DNA of 64,000 nt, from the NCBI GenBank assembly GCA_016290295.1, contig JAEETJ010000004.1, positions 74,546-138,545 on the forward strand. Direction: 5' to 3'. Source of the stretch: Bacteroidales bacterium (GTDB taxonomy: Bacteria; Bacteroidota; Bacteroidia; Bacteroidales; WCHB1-69). The stretch's first letter is position 1. Each line of letters opens with the position of its first letter. Shown piece after piece: positions 38,675 through 48,795 of this stretch. The notes below the pieces were generated by a model. That model did not search any database, was not told the DNA's origin, and saw only the letters and a list, made by a program, of their open reading frames with translations. The position numbers and the translations under genes are program-made.

Positions 38675-39682
38675 ATGAAGAATATAATTTCCCCTTCACT
38701 GAAAGATTACAACACCTTCCACATCGACTGCCAATGTAAGGAATTGCTGATTGTGGAAAATGACCAGGATATTGATGAAGTGTTTCAACACAAGGTCTTT
38801 CACCAGCCTTACCTGATGATTGGCGAAGGGAGCAACATCCTTTTCACCAAAGATTTCGAGGGAACCGTCATTCGATTGGCCACAAAGGGTATAGAGATTG
38901 TCAATGAAGACGATAAGTCTGTGTATGTCAGGGCGGCGGGAGGCGAGAACTGGTCCGATTTTGTACGCTTCACCATCGAGCACGAACTTTACGGTGCTGA
39001 GAATCTCATTGGCATCCCTGGCTTGGTAGGCAGCTGCCCCGTGCAAAACATTGGTGCCTACGGCAGCGAGGTGAAGGAGATCATTTATCAGGTAGAAGGC
39101 CATTATCTTCCCGAGGGGGAACCTTTTGTTTTTTACAATGATGAATGTGAGTTTGCCTATCGGGATTCCATTTTCAAGAATAAACTGAAAGACCGTTGCT
39201 GGATTACCCATGTGGTTTTCAAACTCGGCAAAGAAAAACATTTCCAACTGAGCTACAAACAATTAGCCGACAATCTGGCCTCCTTTGGCTCTGAATTGAC
39301 CTTGGAAAAAGTAGCCAACACTGTGTTGAACATCCGCAACAGCAAGCTACCCGATATCACCAAGGTGGGTTGTGCCGGCAGCTTCTTCAAAAACCCCATC
39401 GTCAGTGAAACAAAATTTGCGGAACTTTCTGCCAAATTTGACGACTTAGTTCACTACCCTGCCCCTAATGGCATCAAATTGGCAGCCGGACAACTGATAG
39501 AAAAATGCGGTTGGAAAGAGGTCAGAAAAGGTGATGTCAGCGTATATCCCACACAGGCGTTAGTTATCGTCAATTGGGGAAATGCCAAGGGTTTCGAGGT
39601 CGTTGAGTACTACCAGAAAATCATCCAATCGGTAGAAGAAAAATACGGAATACGCATTGAACCCGAGGTCAGAATTGTGTGA
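38675..39682 (+). CDS. murB: UDP-N-acetylmuramate dehydrogenase
   Basis: NTFHIDCQCKEL, GEGSNILFTKDFEGTVIR, GIPGLVGSCPVQNIGAYGSEV, CAGSFFKNP. Confidence 0.93.
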   Translation: MKNIISPSLKDYNTFHIDCQCKELLIVENDQDIDEVFQHKVFHQPYLMIGEGSNILFTKDFEGTVIRLATKGIEIVNEDDKSVYVRAAGGENWSDFVRFTIEHELYGAENLIGIPGLVGSCPVQNIGAYGSEVKEIIYQVEGHYLPEGEPFVFYNDECEFAYRDSIFKNKLKDRCWITHVVFKLGKEKHFQLSYKQLADNLASFGSELTLEKVANTVLNIRNSKLPDITKVGCAGSFFKNPIVSETKFAELSAKFDDLVHYPAPNGIKLAAGQLIEKCGWKEVRKGDVSVYPTQALVIVNWGNAKGFEVVEYYQKIIQSVEEKYGIRIEPEVRIV

Positions 39683-39779
39683 TAAAAAATATTTTCGCAG
39701 GAATACTTTTTGTATTAAAAAAAATTGTATTTTTGCAAACTCAAATTCAGAGAGAACAAAATAGAAAAAATTTAGTGTT

Positions 39780-39968
39780 ATGGCAAAGAAAAATAAAGAA
39801 GCAAGACAACAGGTCATCTTAGAATGCACCGAACAGAAAGCCAGTGGCGTTCCGGGTATGTCAAGATACATCACCACTAAAAACAGAAAAAACACAACTG
39901 AAAGATTGGAATTAAAGAAATACAATCCCTATCTGAAACGTGTTACCGTTCACAAAGAAGTTAAATAA
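39780..39968 (+). CDS. rpmG: 50S ribosomal protein L33
   Basis: VILECTEQK...[40 protein letters not shown]. Confidence 0.93.
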   Translation: MAKKNKEARQQVILECTEQKASGVPGMSRYITTKNRKNTTERLELKKYNPYLKRVTVHKEVK

Positions 39969-39984
39969 TAAAAATCTATAGAAA

Positions 39985-40140
39985 ATGGCAAAGAAGGTTG
40001 TTGCAACATTGAAAAGAGAAGGTGGCGTAGCTTATACCCGCGTGGTTAAAATGGAACGCTCACCCAAAACTGGAGCCTACACTTTCAAGGAAGCTGTAGT
40101 TGAATCCACCAACGTAAAAGACTTTTTGGCTAAAAAGTAA
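39985..40140 (+). CDS. DUF4295 domain-containing protein (51 aa, below ORF-track cutoff)
   Basis: MAKKVVATLKREGGVAYTRVVKMERSPKTGAYTFKEAVVESTNVKDFLAKK; placed between rpmG and ftsY. Confidence 0.85.
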   Translation: MAKKVVATLKREGGVAYTRVVKMERSPKTGAYTFKEAVVESTNVKDFLAKK

Positions 40141-40160
40141 TATTTTGTTTTCATGGTTAA

Positions 40161-40197
40161 AAAAAGCTGGAAGATCCCCTCTTCCGGCTTTTTTTTT
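40161..40197 (+). terminator. Rho-independent terminator after rpmG-DUF4295
   Basis: aGCTGGAAGA tcccc TCTTCCGGCT TTTTTTTTT. Confidence 0.85.
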
Positions 40198-40222
40198 GCT
40201 GTCAAGTCAGAACACAACTACC

Positions 40223-40250
40223 GTAGAGACGTGCCATGGCACGTCTCTAC
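40223..40250. repeat. 28-bp perfect palindrome (REP-like)
   Basis: GTAGAGACGTGCCATGGCACGTCTCTAC equals its own reverse complement. Confidence 0.85.
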
Positions 40251-40315
40251 AAAAATAATCATGTAGGCTGAATCATATTCGGAGATTTTTATGTAACTTT
40301 GCAAAAATTTGTGTC

Positions 40316-41275
40316 ATGGGCTTTTTTTCTATATTTTCCAAAGAAAAGAAAGAGGAATTAAACAAAGGTTTGGAGAAATCCAAAGAGAGCTTCTTCGCGA
40401 AGCTCGCCAAAACTGTAGTCGGTAAGTCAAAGGTAGATGATGATGTGCTCGACAATCTGGAGGAAATTCTGGTTACCTCCGATGTAGGCGTTGAAACTAC
40501 CCTGAAAATCATCGACCGTATTGAAAAACGCGTATCAAAAGATAAATACTTAGGTACCAGTCAATTAAACACCATACTACGGGAAGAGATAGCTGGACTG
40601 TTGTTGGAAAACGACATGGAAGGCAAGCAGGATTTCACGCTTCCGGAAGACAAGAAACCTTACATCATATTAGTAGTTGGTGTCAATGGTGTGGGCAAAA
40701 CCACCACCATCGGAAAGTTGGCTTACCAATTCAAGAAAAAAGGCTACTCTGTGATGTTAGGTGCCGCCGACACCTTCCGTGCCGCCGCCATCGAGCAGTT
40801 GGAAGTGTGGGCTGAACGTGCCAATGTTCCCATTGTGACACAAAAAATGGGTTCCGACCCTGCCGCTGTCGCTTACGACACCGTTGCTTCCGCTTTAGCC
40901 AAAGGCTCCGATGTGGTGCTGATTGACACCGCTGGCCGTCTGCACAACAAAATCAACCTGATGCACGAGCTGACCAAAATCAAGAATGTCATCCGCAAGC
41001 TCGTACCCGACGCTCCCCACGAAGTGCTGTTGGTATTGGATGGTTCCACGGGCCAAAATGCCATCGAGCAAGCCCGCCAATTTACCGCTGCAACAGAAGT
41101 CAATGCACTGGCTATCACCAAATTGGACGGAACAGCCAAGGGTGGCGTGGTCATCGGCATATCAGACCAATTCCAGATACCCGTCAAATATATCGGCGTA
41201 GGCGAGAAAATCGAGCAGCTGCAAGTCTTCAACCGTCTTGAATTCGTCGATTCCCTGTTTCCCGAGCAAGAATAA
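40316..41275 (+). CDS. ftsY: Signal recognition particle receptor FtsY
   Basis: GVNGVGKTTTIGKLAYQF, DTFRAAAIEQL, DTAGRLHNKINLM, TKLDGTAKGGVVIGI. Confidence 0.96.
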   Translation: MGFFSIFSKEKKEELNKGLEKSKESFFAKLAKTVVGKSKVDDDVLDNLEEILVTSDVGVETTLKIIDRIEKRVSKDKYLGTSQLNTILREEIAGLLLENDMEGKQDFTLPEDKKPYIILVVGVNGVGKTTTIGKLAYQFKKKGYSVMLGAADTFRAAAIEQLEVWAERANVPIVTQKMGSDPAAVAYDTVASALAKGSDVVLIDTAGRLHNKINLMHELTKIKNVIRKLVPDAPHEVLLVLDGSTGQNAIEQARQFTAATEVNALAITKLDGTAKGGVVIGISDQFQIPVKYIGVGEKIEQLQVFNRLEFVDSLFPEQE

Positions 41276-41281
41276 GTCTGC

Positions 41282-42163
41282 ATGAACATCACCATTGACA
41301 AGGATTCGGGCTTTTGTTTCGGGGTGATCAACGCTATCCGAACCGCGGAGGAATATCTCTCCCAGCATCAACATCTGTATTGTCTCGGTGATATTGTACA
41401 CAATAATGAAGAAGTTAAACGATTAGCCTCCAAAGGTTTGGAGGTCGTTTCCAACGAACAGTTTGCTCAGTTGCGTGACACTACCGTGCTCATACGCGCC
41501 CATGGCGAGCCACCCGAGACCTATCAATTAGCACAAAAAAACAATATTACCCTGATTGATGCCACCTGCCCTGTTGTGCTTCATCTCCAGAAAAATATCA
41601 AGAAAAAATATGAAAGTAATGGGGAACAACAGCAAATTCTGATTTTCGGCAAGAAAGGTCATGCGGAAGTCACCGGCTTGTTGGGACAAACGCAGCGCAA
41701 TGGTATTGTCATTTCCTCTGCCGAAGACCTTGACCTCATCGACTATACCAAACCAGCAGCACTATATTCCCAGACCACACAGAGTTTGGAAGACTATTTC
41801 CAACTGATAGACACTATCAAACAACGATATGCAGCCCTTCAGCATGAGGAAATGTTTGAATATCACGACACCATCTGCCGACTGGTCGCCAATCGTTCAC
41901 AGCATATCCGCGAGTTTGCCAGTCAGCACGACATCATCTTATTTGTCTCCGGTGAGAAAAGCTCTAACGGCTTATATCTCTATGATATCTGCAAGAAAAG
42001 CAATCCTCGCACCTACTTTATCTCTCGTATCGAGCAGCTGCAACAATACCAATTTCAGCCTGATGAAAGCATCGGCATCTGCGGCGCCACCTCCACGCCC
42101 ATGTGGCTAATGGAAGAAATCAAACAGGTTATCCTCAACAACACCCTTTCATGCGAAAAATAG
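41282..42163 (+). CDS. ispH: 4-hydroxy-3-methylbut-2-enyl diphosphate reductase
   Basis: SGFCFGVINAIRTAEEYL, IRAHGEPPETYQLA, DATCPVVLHLQ, GICGATSTPMWLMEEI. Confidence 0.93.
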   Translation: MNITIDKDSGFCFGVINAIRTAEEYLSQHQHLYCLGDIVHNNEEVKRLASKGLEVVSNEQFAQLRDTTVLIRAHGEPPETYQLAQKNNITLIDATCPVVLHLQKNIKKKYESNGEQQQILIFGKKGHAEVTGLLGQTQRNGIVISSAEDLDLIDYTKPAALYSQTTQSLEDYFQLIDTIKQRYAALQHEEMFEYHDTICRLVANRSQHIREFASQHDIILFVSGEKSSNGLYLYDICKKSNPRTYFISRIEQLQQYQFQPDESIGICGATSTPMWLMEEIKQVILNNTLSCEK

Positions 42164-43614
42164 GCTTACTTTCTTTGCTATTACTGTGCATTCTTTGCCT
42201 TATCGCCTGCCATCGGCAAGATACATCGGCAGAGCAGCCAGTTCCATGTCATGATTTTGTCTATATTGAGCAAGACCATTTCATGCTTAACGGTGAGCCT
42301 TGGTTCCCGCTGATGATGAACTACAAAGCGTTGTTCAGAGTGAAAGGCTTCTCCGCACGGGTATCGCCCGACGCTTACTATCACAGCAATCTGTCCGAAG
42401 ATTTCCGACGCATCTCTGACATGGGTTTTAACAGTATAAGAATATGTTTGGATACCATTCCCGAAAAGAGTAACCATAAAGCACTGTACCGGGCTGCAGA
42501 ACGAATGTTAGACACAGCACAACTATACCATCTGAAAGTGATGTTGCTCATTAAACGCCCCTTGGACAGCGAGCTGGAAATCTTTACCGTGGGATTGCTC
42601 AAGCATTTGGCCCATCATCCAGCACTTTGGGCTTACGATTTTTTCAACGAACCCTTATATTTCGATCCTGTTGACCACCGTGATAAAAAAGAAGCCTATA
42701 AGATAGTCAAAAAATGGCGTACTATGATGAGGAAAAATGCACCTCACCAGCTATTCACTATCGGTTTTGCGGAGCCCATAGAGGTTTTTGAATGGGATCC
42801 CACCTATCTTCCCGTCGATTTCGTGTCTATTCACACCTACAATCCTCTGCGAATTGCCAGCGAGATGCGTTGGTATAGTGACCATTGCAAAGGGAAGCCC
42901 TGGATGGTAGGTGAAACTGGACTGCCAGCCGACAATGTGCGTGTAAGCTATGAAGAGCAAAGGCAATTCCTGCGACAGACTTACACCCTTGCACGACAAT
43001 ACAACAGTGCCGGCTACGGCTGGTGGTACTATCGCGATAATCCCGATGCCCATGTCTTCGAGGGACAATATACTGGTCTGATTAATCCTGACGGCCAAGA
43101 CAAGCCTGCCGCAATGGAAGTATGTAAGCTAAAAGACATTCCCATTCCCGCCGATGACCATAGCCTACCCCCCAACTATTACAACATGCTGGGCTACAAC
43201 AACATTGTCTTACATGGAACGATAAAAGACGCTGATACAGATCAAGGAATCTGCGGAGCCCTCATACGCGGTTGGACCAAGGACTGGATTGGCATGAACA
43301 CCTATACCGATGAGGATGGCCACTTCACACTATACAGCAATGATTTCAATGTGCATTTCGAATTGTCAGCCCCGGGCATGGAAAACATCCGGTTTCACAG
43401 GGATGACATTGAATACCACTTTACCAGCATAGAAGCGGAAGAACAATGGTCGTTTGAATCACTGCCCCAACAAGACTTGGAATATCACAGCATCGATTAC
43501 CATGACTTCTTAGACGGAGATAGCATGACCTTGCATTTCAATCCCAAACACTTCAATCAAAGCAAGATAGAAGGCGAATTAGGAGTGATAAAAATTAGCA
43601 AATTAGCAAATTAG
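42151..43614 (+). CDS. Cellulase-like (GH5-type TIM barrel) lipoprotein
   Basis: Lipoprotein signal LLLLCILCLIACHRQ; MGFNSIRICLD, AYDFFNEPLYF, WMVGETGLPADN (two candidate catalytic Glu); ATG at 42151 overlaps ispH. Confidence 0.7.
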   Translation: MRKIGLLSLLLLCILCLIACHRQDTSAEQPVPCHDFVYIEQDHFMLNGEPWFPLMMNYKALFRVKGFSARVSPDAYYHSNLSEDFRRISDMGFNSIRICLDTIPEKSNHKALYRAAERMLDTAQLYHLKVMLLIKRPLDSELEIFTVGLLKHLAHHPALWAYDFFNEPLYFDPVDHRDKKEAYKIVKKWRTMMRKNAPHQLFTIGFAEPIEVFEWDPTYLPVDFVSIHTYNPLRIASEMRWYSDHCKGKPWMVGETGLPADNVRVSYEEQRQFLRQTYTLARQYNSAGYGWWYYRDNPDAHVFEGQYTGLINPDGQDKPAAMEVCKLKDIPIPADDHSLPPNYYNMLGYNNIVLHGTIKDADTDQGICGALIRGWTKDWIGMNTYTDEDGHFTLYSNDFNVHFELSAPGMENIRFHRDDIEYHFTSIEAEEQWSFESLPQQDLEYHSIDYHDFLDGDSMTLHFNPKHFNQSKIEGELGVIKISKLAN

Positions 43615-43642
43615 CAAATTAGTTAATTAGTTAATGTGCTAA
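43589..43642 (+). repeat. Octamer (ATTAGCAA) array overlapping the 3' end of the GH5-like gene
   Basis: aaaattagcaaattagcaaattagcaaattagttaattagttaatgtgctaatg; encodes the C-terminal SKLAN and stop. Confidence 0.75.
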
Positions 43643-43648
43643 TGAAAT

Positions 43649-43675
43649 ATGCGGTGGAACCGCAACCGCCGCATA
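43649..43675 (-). repeat. TATGCGGCGGTTGCGGTTNCACCGCA element
   Basis: Minus strand TATGCGGCGGTTGCGGTTCCACCGCAT; related copies at 43704-43732, 8505-8532, 59505-59532. Confidence 0.75.
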
Positions 43676-43738
43676 GATAACAGGTGTTAGGAAGTAGCAA
43701 TAGTTTGCGGTGGAACCGCAAGCCCCGCATAGATGCGG

Positions 43739-44668
43739 TTATTTCAAATATTCATTGATTTTATCTAACACGATACCGATGCGAATATCAAAGGCTTCGC
43801 GAGTGGCATAGCCCACATGCGGAACCAAAACACAGTTCGGTGCATCGAATAATTCATGGTTTTGGGGAAGCGGCGGTTCCTTTTCAAACACATCAATACC
43901 AGCACCAGCCAAACGATTTTCCTTCAGGGCAATAGCCAAAGCATCCATATCCACCACATTACCACGAGCGGTATTAATCAGTACTGCTGATGCTTTGCAT
44001 AAGGCCAATTTTTCGGCTGAAATCAGGTGATGGGTTTCAGGGTTCAGCGGCACATGCAGAGAAATGATATCCGACTCGCGCATCAGCTGGTCCAATTCCA
44101 CATAGTGGAAGGTATCGCTTTCCAATTCGGCGTATTTGGTACGACTCCATGCCAAAATCTTACAGCCAAAACACTGCAGCAACTCTGCAGTTTTACGACC
44201 AATGGCACCCGTTCCAACAATACCGACAGTTTTTCCCGACAATTCGCGTCCCAGGAAATTTCTGCGGCTAAGGCAATTACGCGTATCGGCGTCCAAAACG
44301 GTAATATGGCGATACACGTCCAGCATCAGACCAATAGCGAGTTCGGCCACAGCAACAGTCGCATAACCAGCAGCATTTTTGACCACGATATTGTGAGTCT
44401 GGCAATAGGCCATATCGATATGATCGAGACCAGTGAAAGCCACAGCCAGCATTTTCAGTTTCGGACAGCGGCACATCACGTCAGCCCCCAATTTGATATT
44501 GGAGATGATGACAATATCCGCATCAGCCATACGTTCGGCCAATACTTCAGGATTTTCGTTTCTGTCGGGGAAACAGACAAATTCATGCCCGCGGCAGGCG
44601 AAATCGGCGGCCAGTTGTTCAGCCAAGGCCGGGGTGATGCCAATGGGTTCTACAGCGGTGATTTTCAT
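43739..44668 (-). CDS. D-2-hydroxyacid dehydrogenase (NAD-dependent)
   Basis: GKTVGIVGTGAIGRKTAELLQCFGC, INTARGNVVDMDAL, GAGIDVFEKEPPLP. Confidence 0.9.
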   Translation of the reverse strand: MKITAVEPIGITPALAEQLAADFACRGHEFVCFPDRNENPEVLAERMADADIVIISNIKLGADVMCRCPKLKMLAVAFTGLDHIDMAYCQTHNIVVKNAAGYATVAVAELAIGLMLDVYRHITVLDADTRNCLSRRNFLGRELSGKTVGIVGTGAIGRKTAELLQCFGCKILAWSRTKYAELESDTFHYVELDQLMRESDIISLHVPLNPETHHLISAEKLALCKASAVLINTARGNVVDMDALAIALKENRLAGAGIDVFEKEPPLPQNHELFDAPNCVLVPHVGYATREAFDIRIGIVLDKINEYLK

Positions 44669-44673
44669 ATTCT

Positions 44674-44721
44674 TGTTTATTTGTTGATTTGTTTAATCGT
44701 TTTTTCGTTTAGGCGTTAAGA
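44674..44721 (+). repeat. Degenerate octamer array upstream of 2-hydroxyacid dehydrogenase
   Basis: TGTTTATT TGTTGATT TGTTTAAT CGTTTTTT CGTTTAGG CGTTAAGA. Confidence 0.6.
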
Positions 44722-44802
44722 CATGCACTTCGTGCATTCGTTAAGACAGAACTTTTCCCCGCCTCCACATCGTGACATTTCTTTATTTTTCCTCACAAAC
44801 AA

Positions 44803-44836
44803 AAAAAACGCTTTGCAAAGAAAGCGTTTTTTTTAT
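44803..44836. terminator. Bidirectional intrinsic terminator (downstream of rplS)
   Basis: AAAAAAAACGCTTT-gcaaag-AAAGCGTTTTTTTT. Confidence 0.8.
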
Positions 44837-44862
44837 TATGAAAACACAAAGATTCAAGGATT

Positions 44863-45216
44863 TTAACCTCTTTTTTCTTTGATACGTGCTTTCTTACCAG
44901 TGAGGTTACGCAGATAGAAAATGCGTGAACGGCGAACAACACCGTGTTTGTTCACCACGATATCGGAAATCAGAGGAGTTGCGAAGGGGAAAATTCTTTC
45001 TACGCCAACACCGCCTGAAATTTTTCTGATGGTGAAAGTTTTGGTTACTCCGGTGCCTGCAATTTGCAAAACAACACCCTGGAATTGCTGAATACGCTCT
45101 TTGGAACCTTCAACGATTCTGTAAGAAACGGTGATGGTATCGCCTGCCTTAAATTTCGGGAACTCCTTAACAGTCACGAAATTATCTTCTACATACTGAA
45201 TCAAATCTTGTTTCAT
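44863..45216 (-). CDS. rplS: 50S ribosomal protein L19
   Basis: FKAGDTITVSYRIVEGSKERIQQFQGVVLQ...TFTIRKISGGVGVERIFPF. Confidence 0.97.
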   Translation of the reverse strand: MKQDLIQYVEDNFVTVKEFPKFKAGDTITVSYRIVEGSKERIQQFQGVVLQIAGTGVTKTFTIRKISGGVGVERIFPFATPLISDIVVNKHGVVRRSRIFYLRNLTGKKARIKEKRG

Positions 45217-45491
45217 CTCTCTATTTTTTTATTTTATTTTTCTCTTCTTATTTTGGGGTTGCAAAAATACAAAAAATTTTAATACACAATACACTATTTC
45301 AATTTTTTACAAAACAATTTTCCTATTTCAAAAACGACACCCGTTTTTCTTCTTAAAATGCGCATTTATTATTCCACATTATGCCGCAAAACAAAGCATT
45401 CCCATCATCTTCAAATTACCAAAATATTAAAGTCATTTTTTTATTGTATAGAATAAATATTTTTTGTAGCTTTGCAAAAATTTATCCTAAA

Positions 45492-47438
45492 ATGAGCTAT
45501 ATAGAATTTGACAAAACAGAATTGGTCAATATTCCCTTCTCGAAGAAAAAGGAAATCGTCCGCTGCAGCCGTACCGGAGCCTTCGCTTCCACCACGTTGC
45601 TCGGCCTTAACACCCGTAAATATCACGGTTTGTTCATCCTTCCCCAAGAGAATGTTGACGGTGAACGCCATGTTTTGGTGTCCTCTCTGAATGAAAGCAT
45701 CATTATCGACGATATGGAGTTCCACCTTGGCATGCACCAGTACAAAGGTGGTATTTATGACCCGAAAGGCAACAAATATTTGCAAAAATTCAACGCCGAC
45801 ATTATTCCGGTTTACCATTTCCGCGTCGGCCACTTTAATTTCACCAAAGAAATACTTTTCTCTGACACTTCGGAGCGTATCATCATCAAATACACCATTC
45901 TTGATGATTTTGAATCCGCCTCCTTCCAGTTCCAACCGCTTTTGGCCTTCCGCCAGATTCATCAGCTAACCCACAAGAACGACCAGGCCAACACGAGTTA
46001 TGACGAGGTTAAAAACGGTGTAAAATATTGTCTATACGACAAATACACACCCATTTACCTGCAATGTTCCGAAGCTATCGACTATCAGCATGCACCAGAC
46101 TGGTTCTACAATATTGAATATGAAGAAGAACTCAATCGAGGCTACGAAGGACACGAGGACTTGCTGAAGCTTGGGCGTATCAATGTGCCCGTCAAGAGCA
46201 AGGAATTGTATTTCACCATCGGCACCAGTCCGATTGAACCCGAAGAAATTGCTGAAGTCTTCAACAGCACCTTGGATGGGCACCGCAGTCGTAACAGTTA
46301 TTTGAACTGTCTGAAGAACGCCGCCGAGCAATTCATCATCGAGCGCAACGGCAAGACACAGATTATCGCTGGTTACCCATGGTTCGGCCGCTGGGGCCGT
46401 GACACTTTCATCGCCGTACCAGGACTTACACTGTCGGTGGTCAAGAAACCAAAAGTTTGCAAGACCATTATCGACGACATGCTGTCGGAGATGAAAGACG
46501 GATTATTCCCCAATATTGGCAGTGGCGACCAGGCCGCCTACAATTCCGTGGACGCACCCCTGTGGTTCTTCCGCGCTTTGCAGCAATACGCCTCTTATAC
46601 CCGCACCGAGAAGAAAATCTGGAAAGAATACGGTCCTGTAATGCAGTCCATCCTCAACGCCTACCGCAATGGATCGCTGTACAATATCAGGATGTTGGAT
46701 AACGGACTCATCTATGCTGGCAATGAGCATGTGGCCCTCACCTGGATGGATGCAGTGGTGAATGGTGTTCCCGTCACCCCTCGTACTGGTTGTGCAGTAG
46801 AAATCAACGCCCTGTGGTATAATGCTATACAATTCAGCCTCGAGGTGGCACGACTGGCCAAAGACAAAGCTTTTGTGGAAGAATGGGAGCCGCTGGCCAA
46901 GAGTTTCCCCGACACCTTCAAAGCCACTTTCTGGTCAAAGGAAATCGGCTATCTCGCCGACTATGTCAATGGCGACTACAAGAATTTCCAGGTGCGTCCC
47001 AACATGATGATCGCGGTATCATTGCCCTACGCTCCTATCAGCGAAAAAATCAGGCAACTGGTGCTGAAGAAAACCTGCGAAGAGTTGCTGACGGAAAAAG
47101 GTATCAGAACGCTGTCGCCCAACGATCCCGACTACAAGGGACATTACGAGGGCAACCAAGCCGAACGTGACGCCGCCTACCATCAAGGTAGCTGCTGGCC
47201 CTGGTTGCTGGCACCATTCTGCGACGGCATGCTCAGTGTCTATGGCCAAAATGCTGTTTCTGTCTTAGAGAAAATTTTCTACAATTTCGACAACTGCATG
47301 AAAGACTATGGTATCTCCACCATTTGTGAAATTACCGATGGAGACCCGCCATACAAACCCAACGGCTGCTTCTCACAGGCATGGAGTGTGGCCGCACTGC
47401 TGTATCTCAAATGGAAAATCGACACAGCAAAAAAATAA
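45492..47438 (+). CDS. Glycogen debranching enzyme (amylo-alpha-1,6-glucosidase)
   Basis: RTGAFASTTLLGLNTRKYHGLFI, GYPWFGRWGRDTFIAVPGLTL, TWMDAVVNGVPVTPRTGCAVEINALWYNA; ATG at 45492. Confidence 0.9.
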   Translation: MSYIEFDKTELVNIPFSKKKEIVRCSRTGAFASTTLLGLNTRKYHGLFILPQENVDGERHVLVSSLNESIIIDDMEFHLGMHQYKGGIYDPKGNKYLQKFNADIIPVYHFRVGHFNFTKEILFSDTSERIIIKYTILDDFESASFQFQPLLAFRQIHQLTHKNDQANTSYDEVKNGVKYCLYDKYTPIYLQCSEAIDYQHAPDWFYNIEYEEELNRGYEGHEDLLKLGRINVPVKSKELYFTIGTSPIEPEEIAEVFNSTLDGHRSRNSYLNCLKNAAEQFIIERNGKTQIIAGYPWFGRWGRDTFIAVPGLTLSVVKKPKVCKTIIDDMLSEMKDGLFPNIGSGDQAAYNSVDAPLWFFRALQQYASYTRTEKKIWKEYGPVMQSILNAYRNGSLYNIRMLDNGLIYAGNEHVALTWMDAVVNGVPVTPRTGCAVEINALWYNAIQFSLEVARLAKDKAFVEEWEPLAKSFPDTFKATFWSKEIGYLADYVNGDYKNFQVRPNMMIAVSLPYAPISEKIRQLVLKKTCEELLTEKGIRTLSPNDPDYKGHYEGNQAERDAAYHQGSCWPWLLAPFCDGMLSVYGQNAVSVLEKIFYNFDNCMKDYGISTICEITDGDPPYKPNGCFSQAWSVAALLYLKWKIDTAKK

Positions 47439-47495
47439 CCGCAGCGAAGCTGCTTTATTCAATTTGATTACAAAATCTATAAAAAGGAAATACTG

Positions 47496-48770
47496 ATGAA
47501 AGTTCTAATGTTTGGATGGGAGTTTCCCCCGCACATCGCTGGTGGTTTGGGCACAGCCTGTTATGGCTTGACCAAGGGACTGGCAGTAAACGGGGTGGAT
47601 GTCGCTTTCGTCATGCCCAAAGCCTCTGGCGACGAGGACCAGAGTCTCATCAAAATCATCAATGCCAGCGACGTGGAAGTTGACCCTCGCTTCTCCCCTT
47701 TCTTTACGCAAGGCGGCGAAACCACCTATATCCAAGTCAACTCACAGATGATACCCTACGTCGGCTTGGACGACTATTACAATGTCATTAACCAGATTGA
47801 CAGCGGCATATTCATCTCTGGCGACAAGCGCAGATACGAGTTCTCGGGCCGTTACGGCAGCAACTTGATGCAGGAAGTGGACCGTTATGCGGAAGTAGCC
47901 GCCGAAATTGCCAAGCATGAGCAATTTGACGTCATCCATGCCCACGACTGGCTGACCTACAAGGCCGGTATTGCTGCCAAAAAGGTCAGCGGAAAGCCGT
48001 TGGTGGTGCATATCCACGCCACGGAATACGACCGTTCCGGAGAACACAATATCAACGACATCGTCTATGGCCTCGAACGCTATGGCATGAGCGAGGCTGA
48101 CATGGTTTGCGCCGTCAGCGATCTGACCCGCCGCATCGTCATTGAGAAGTACCATATTCCTGCCGACAAGGTGGTGACGCTGCACAACGCTGTGGTTCCC
48201 AACGACAAAACCGTGGAGCGCGAGAAGAATGTCAAAGAGAAGATTGTCACCTTCTTAGGGCGTGTCACTTTCCAAAAAGGTCCCGAATACTTCGTGGAGA
48301 CCGCTCGCAAGGTGCTGGAGAAAGATCCCAACGTGCGCTTCGTTTTAGCTGGTGACGGTGACATGATGCCGCGCATCATCGAGCGTGTGGCTGAGTTAGG
48401 CATTGCCGACCGTTTCCACTTTACCGGCTTTTTGCGTGGCAGCGACATCGACAAGATGTTCGGCATGAGTGATGTATACGTCATGCCTTCTATCTCTGAG
48501 CCATTCGGTATTTCACCCCTCGAAGCCATGCGAGCCGGTGTGCCCGTGGTCATCTCCAAGCAGTCGGGTGTTGCCGAAGTACTGCAATACGCCATCAAAG
48601 TCGATTTCTGGGACATTGATGCTACTGCCGATGCCATCTACGGTCTGCTCCACTACCCTGCCCTGTCCAAACTCTTTGTGAACAAAGGTAAAGAGGAAGT
48701 GGACAACCTGAAATGGGAAAATGTAGCCCGCAAGCTCAAAGATATATATACCAAAGTAGTCAATAGATAA
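47496..48770 (+). CDS. Glycosyltransferase (glycogen/starch synthase family)
   Basis: MFGWEFPPHIAGGLGTACYGLTKGL, VIHAHDWLTYKAG, FLGRVTFQKGPEYFVE, MPSISEPFGISPLEAMRAGVPVV. Confidence 0.9.
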   Translation: MKVLMFGWEFPPHIAGGLGTACYGLTKGLAVNGVDVAFVMPKASGDEDQSLIKIINASDVEVDPRFSPFFTQGGETTYIQVNSQMIPYVGLDDYYNVINQIDSGIFISGDKRRYEFSGRYGSNLMQEVDRYAEVAAEIAKHEQFDVIHAHDWLTYKAGIAAKKVSGKPLVVHIHATEYDRSGEHNINDIVYGLERYGMSEADMVCAVSDLTRRIVIEKYHIPADKVVTLHNAVVPNDKTVEREKNVKEKIVTFLGRVTFQKGPEYFVETARKVLEKDPNVRFVLAGDGDMMPRIIERVAELGIADRFHFTGFLRGSDIDKMFGMSDVYVMPSISEPFGISPLEAMRAGVPVVISKQSGVAEVLQYAIKVDFWDIDATADAIYGLLHYPALSKLFVNKGKEEVDNLKWENVARKLKDIYTKVVNR

Positions 48771-48795
48771 CAATAACTCTTTCAAATACAATACC

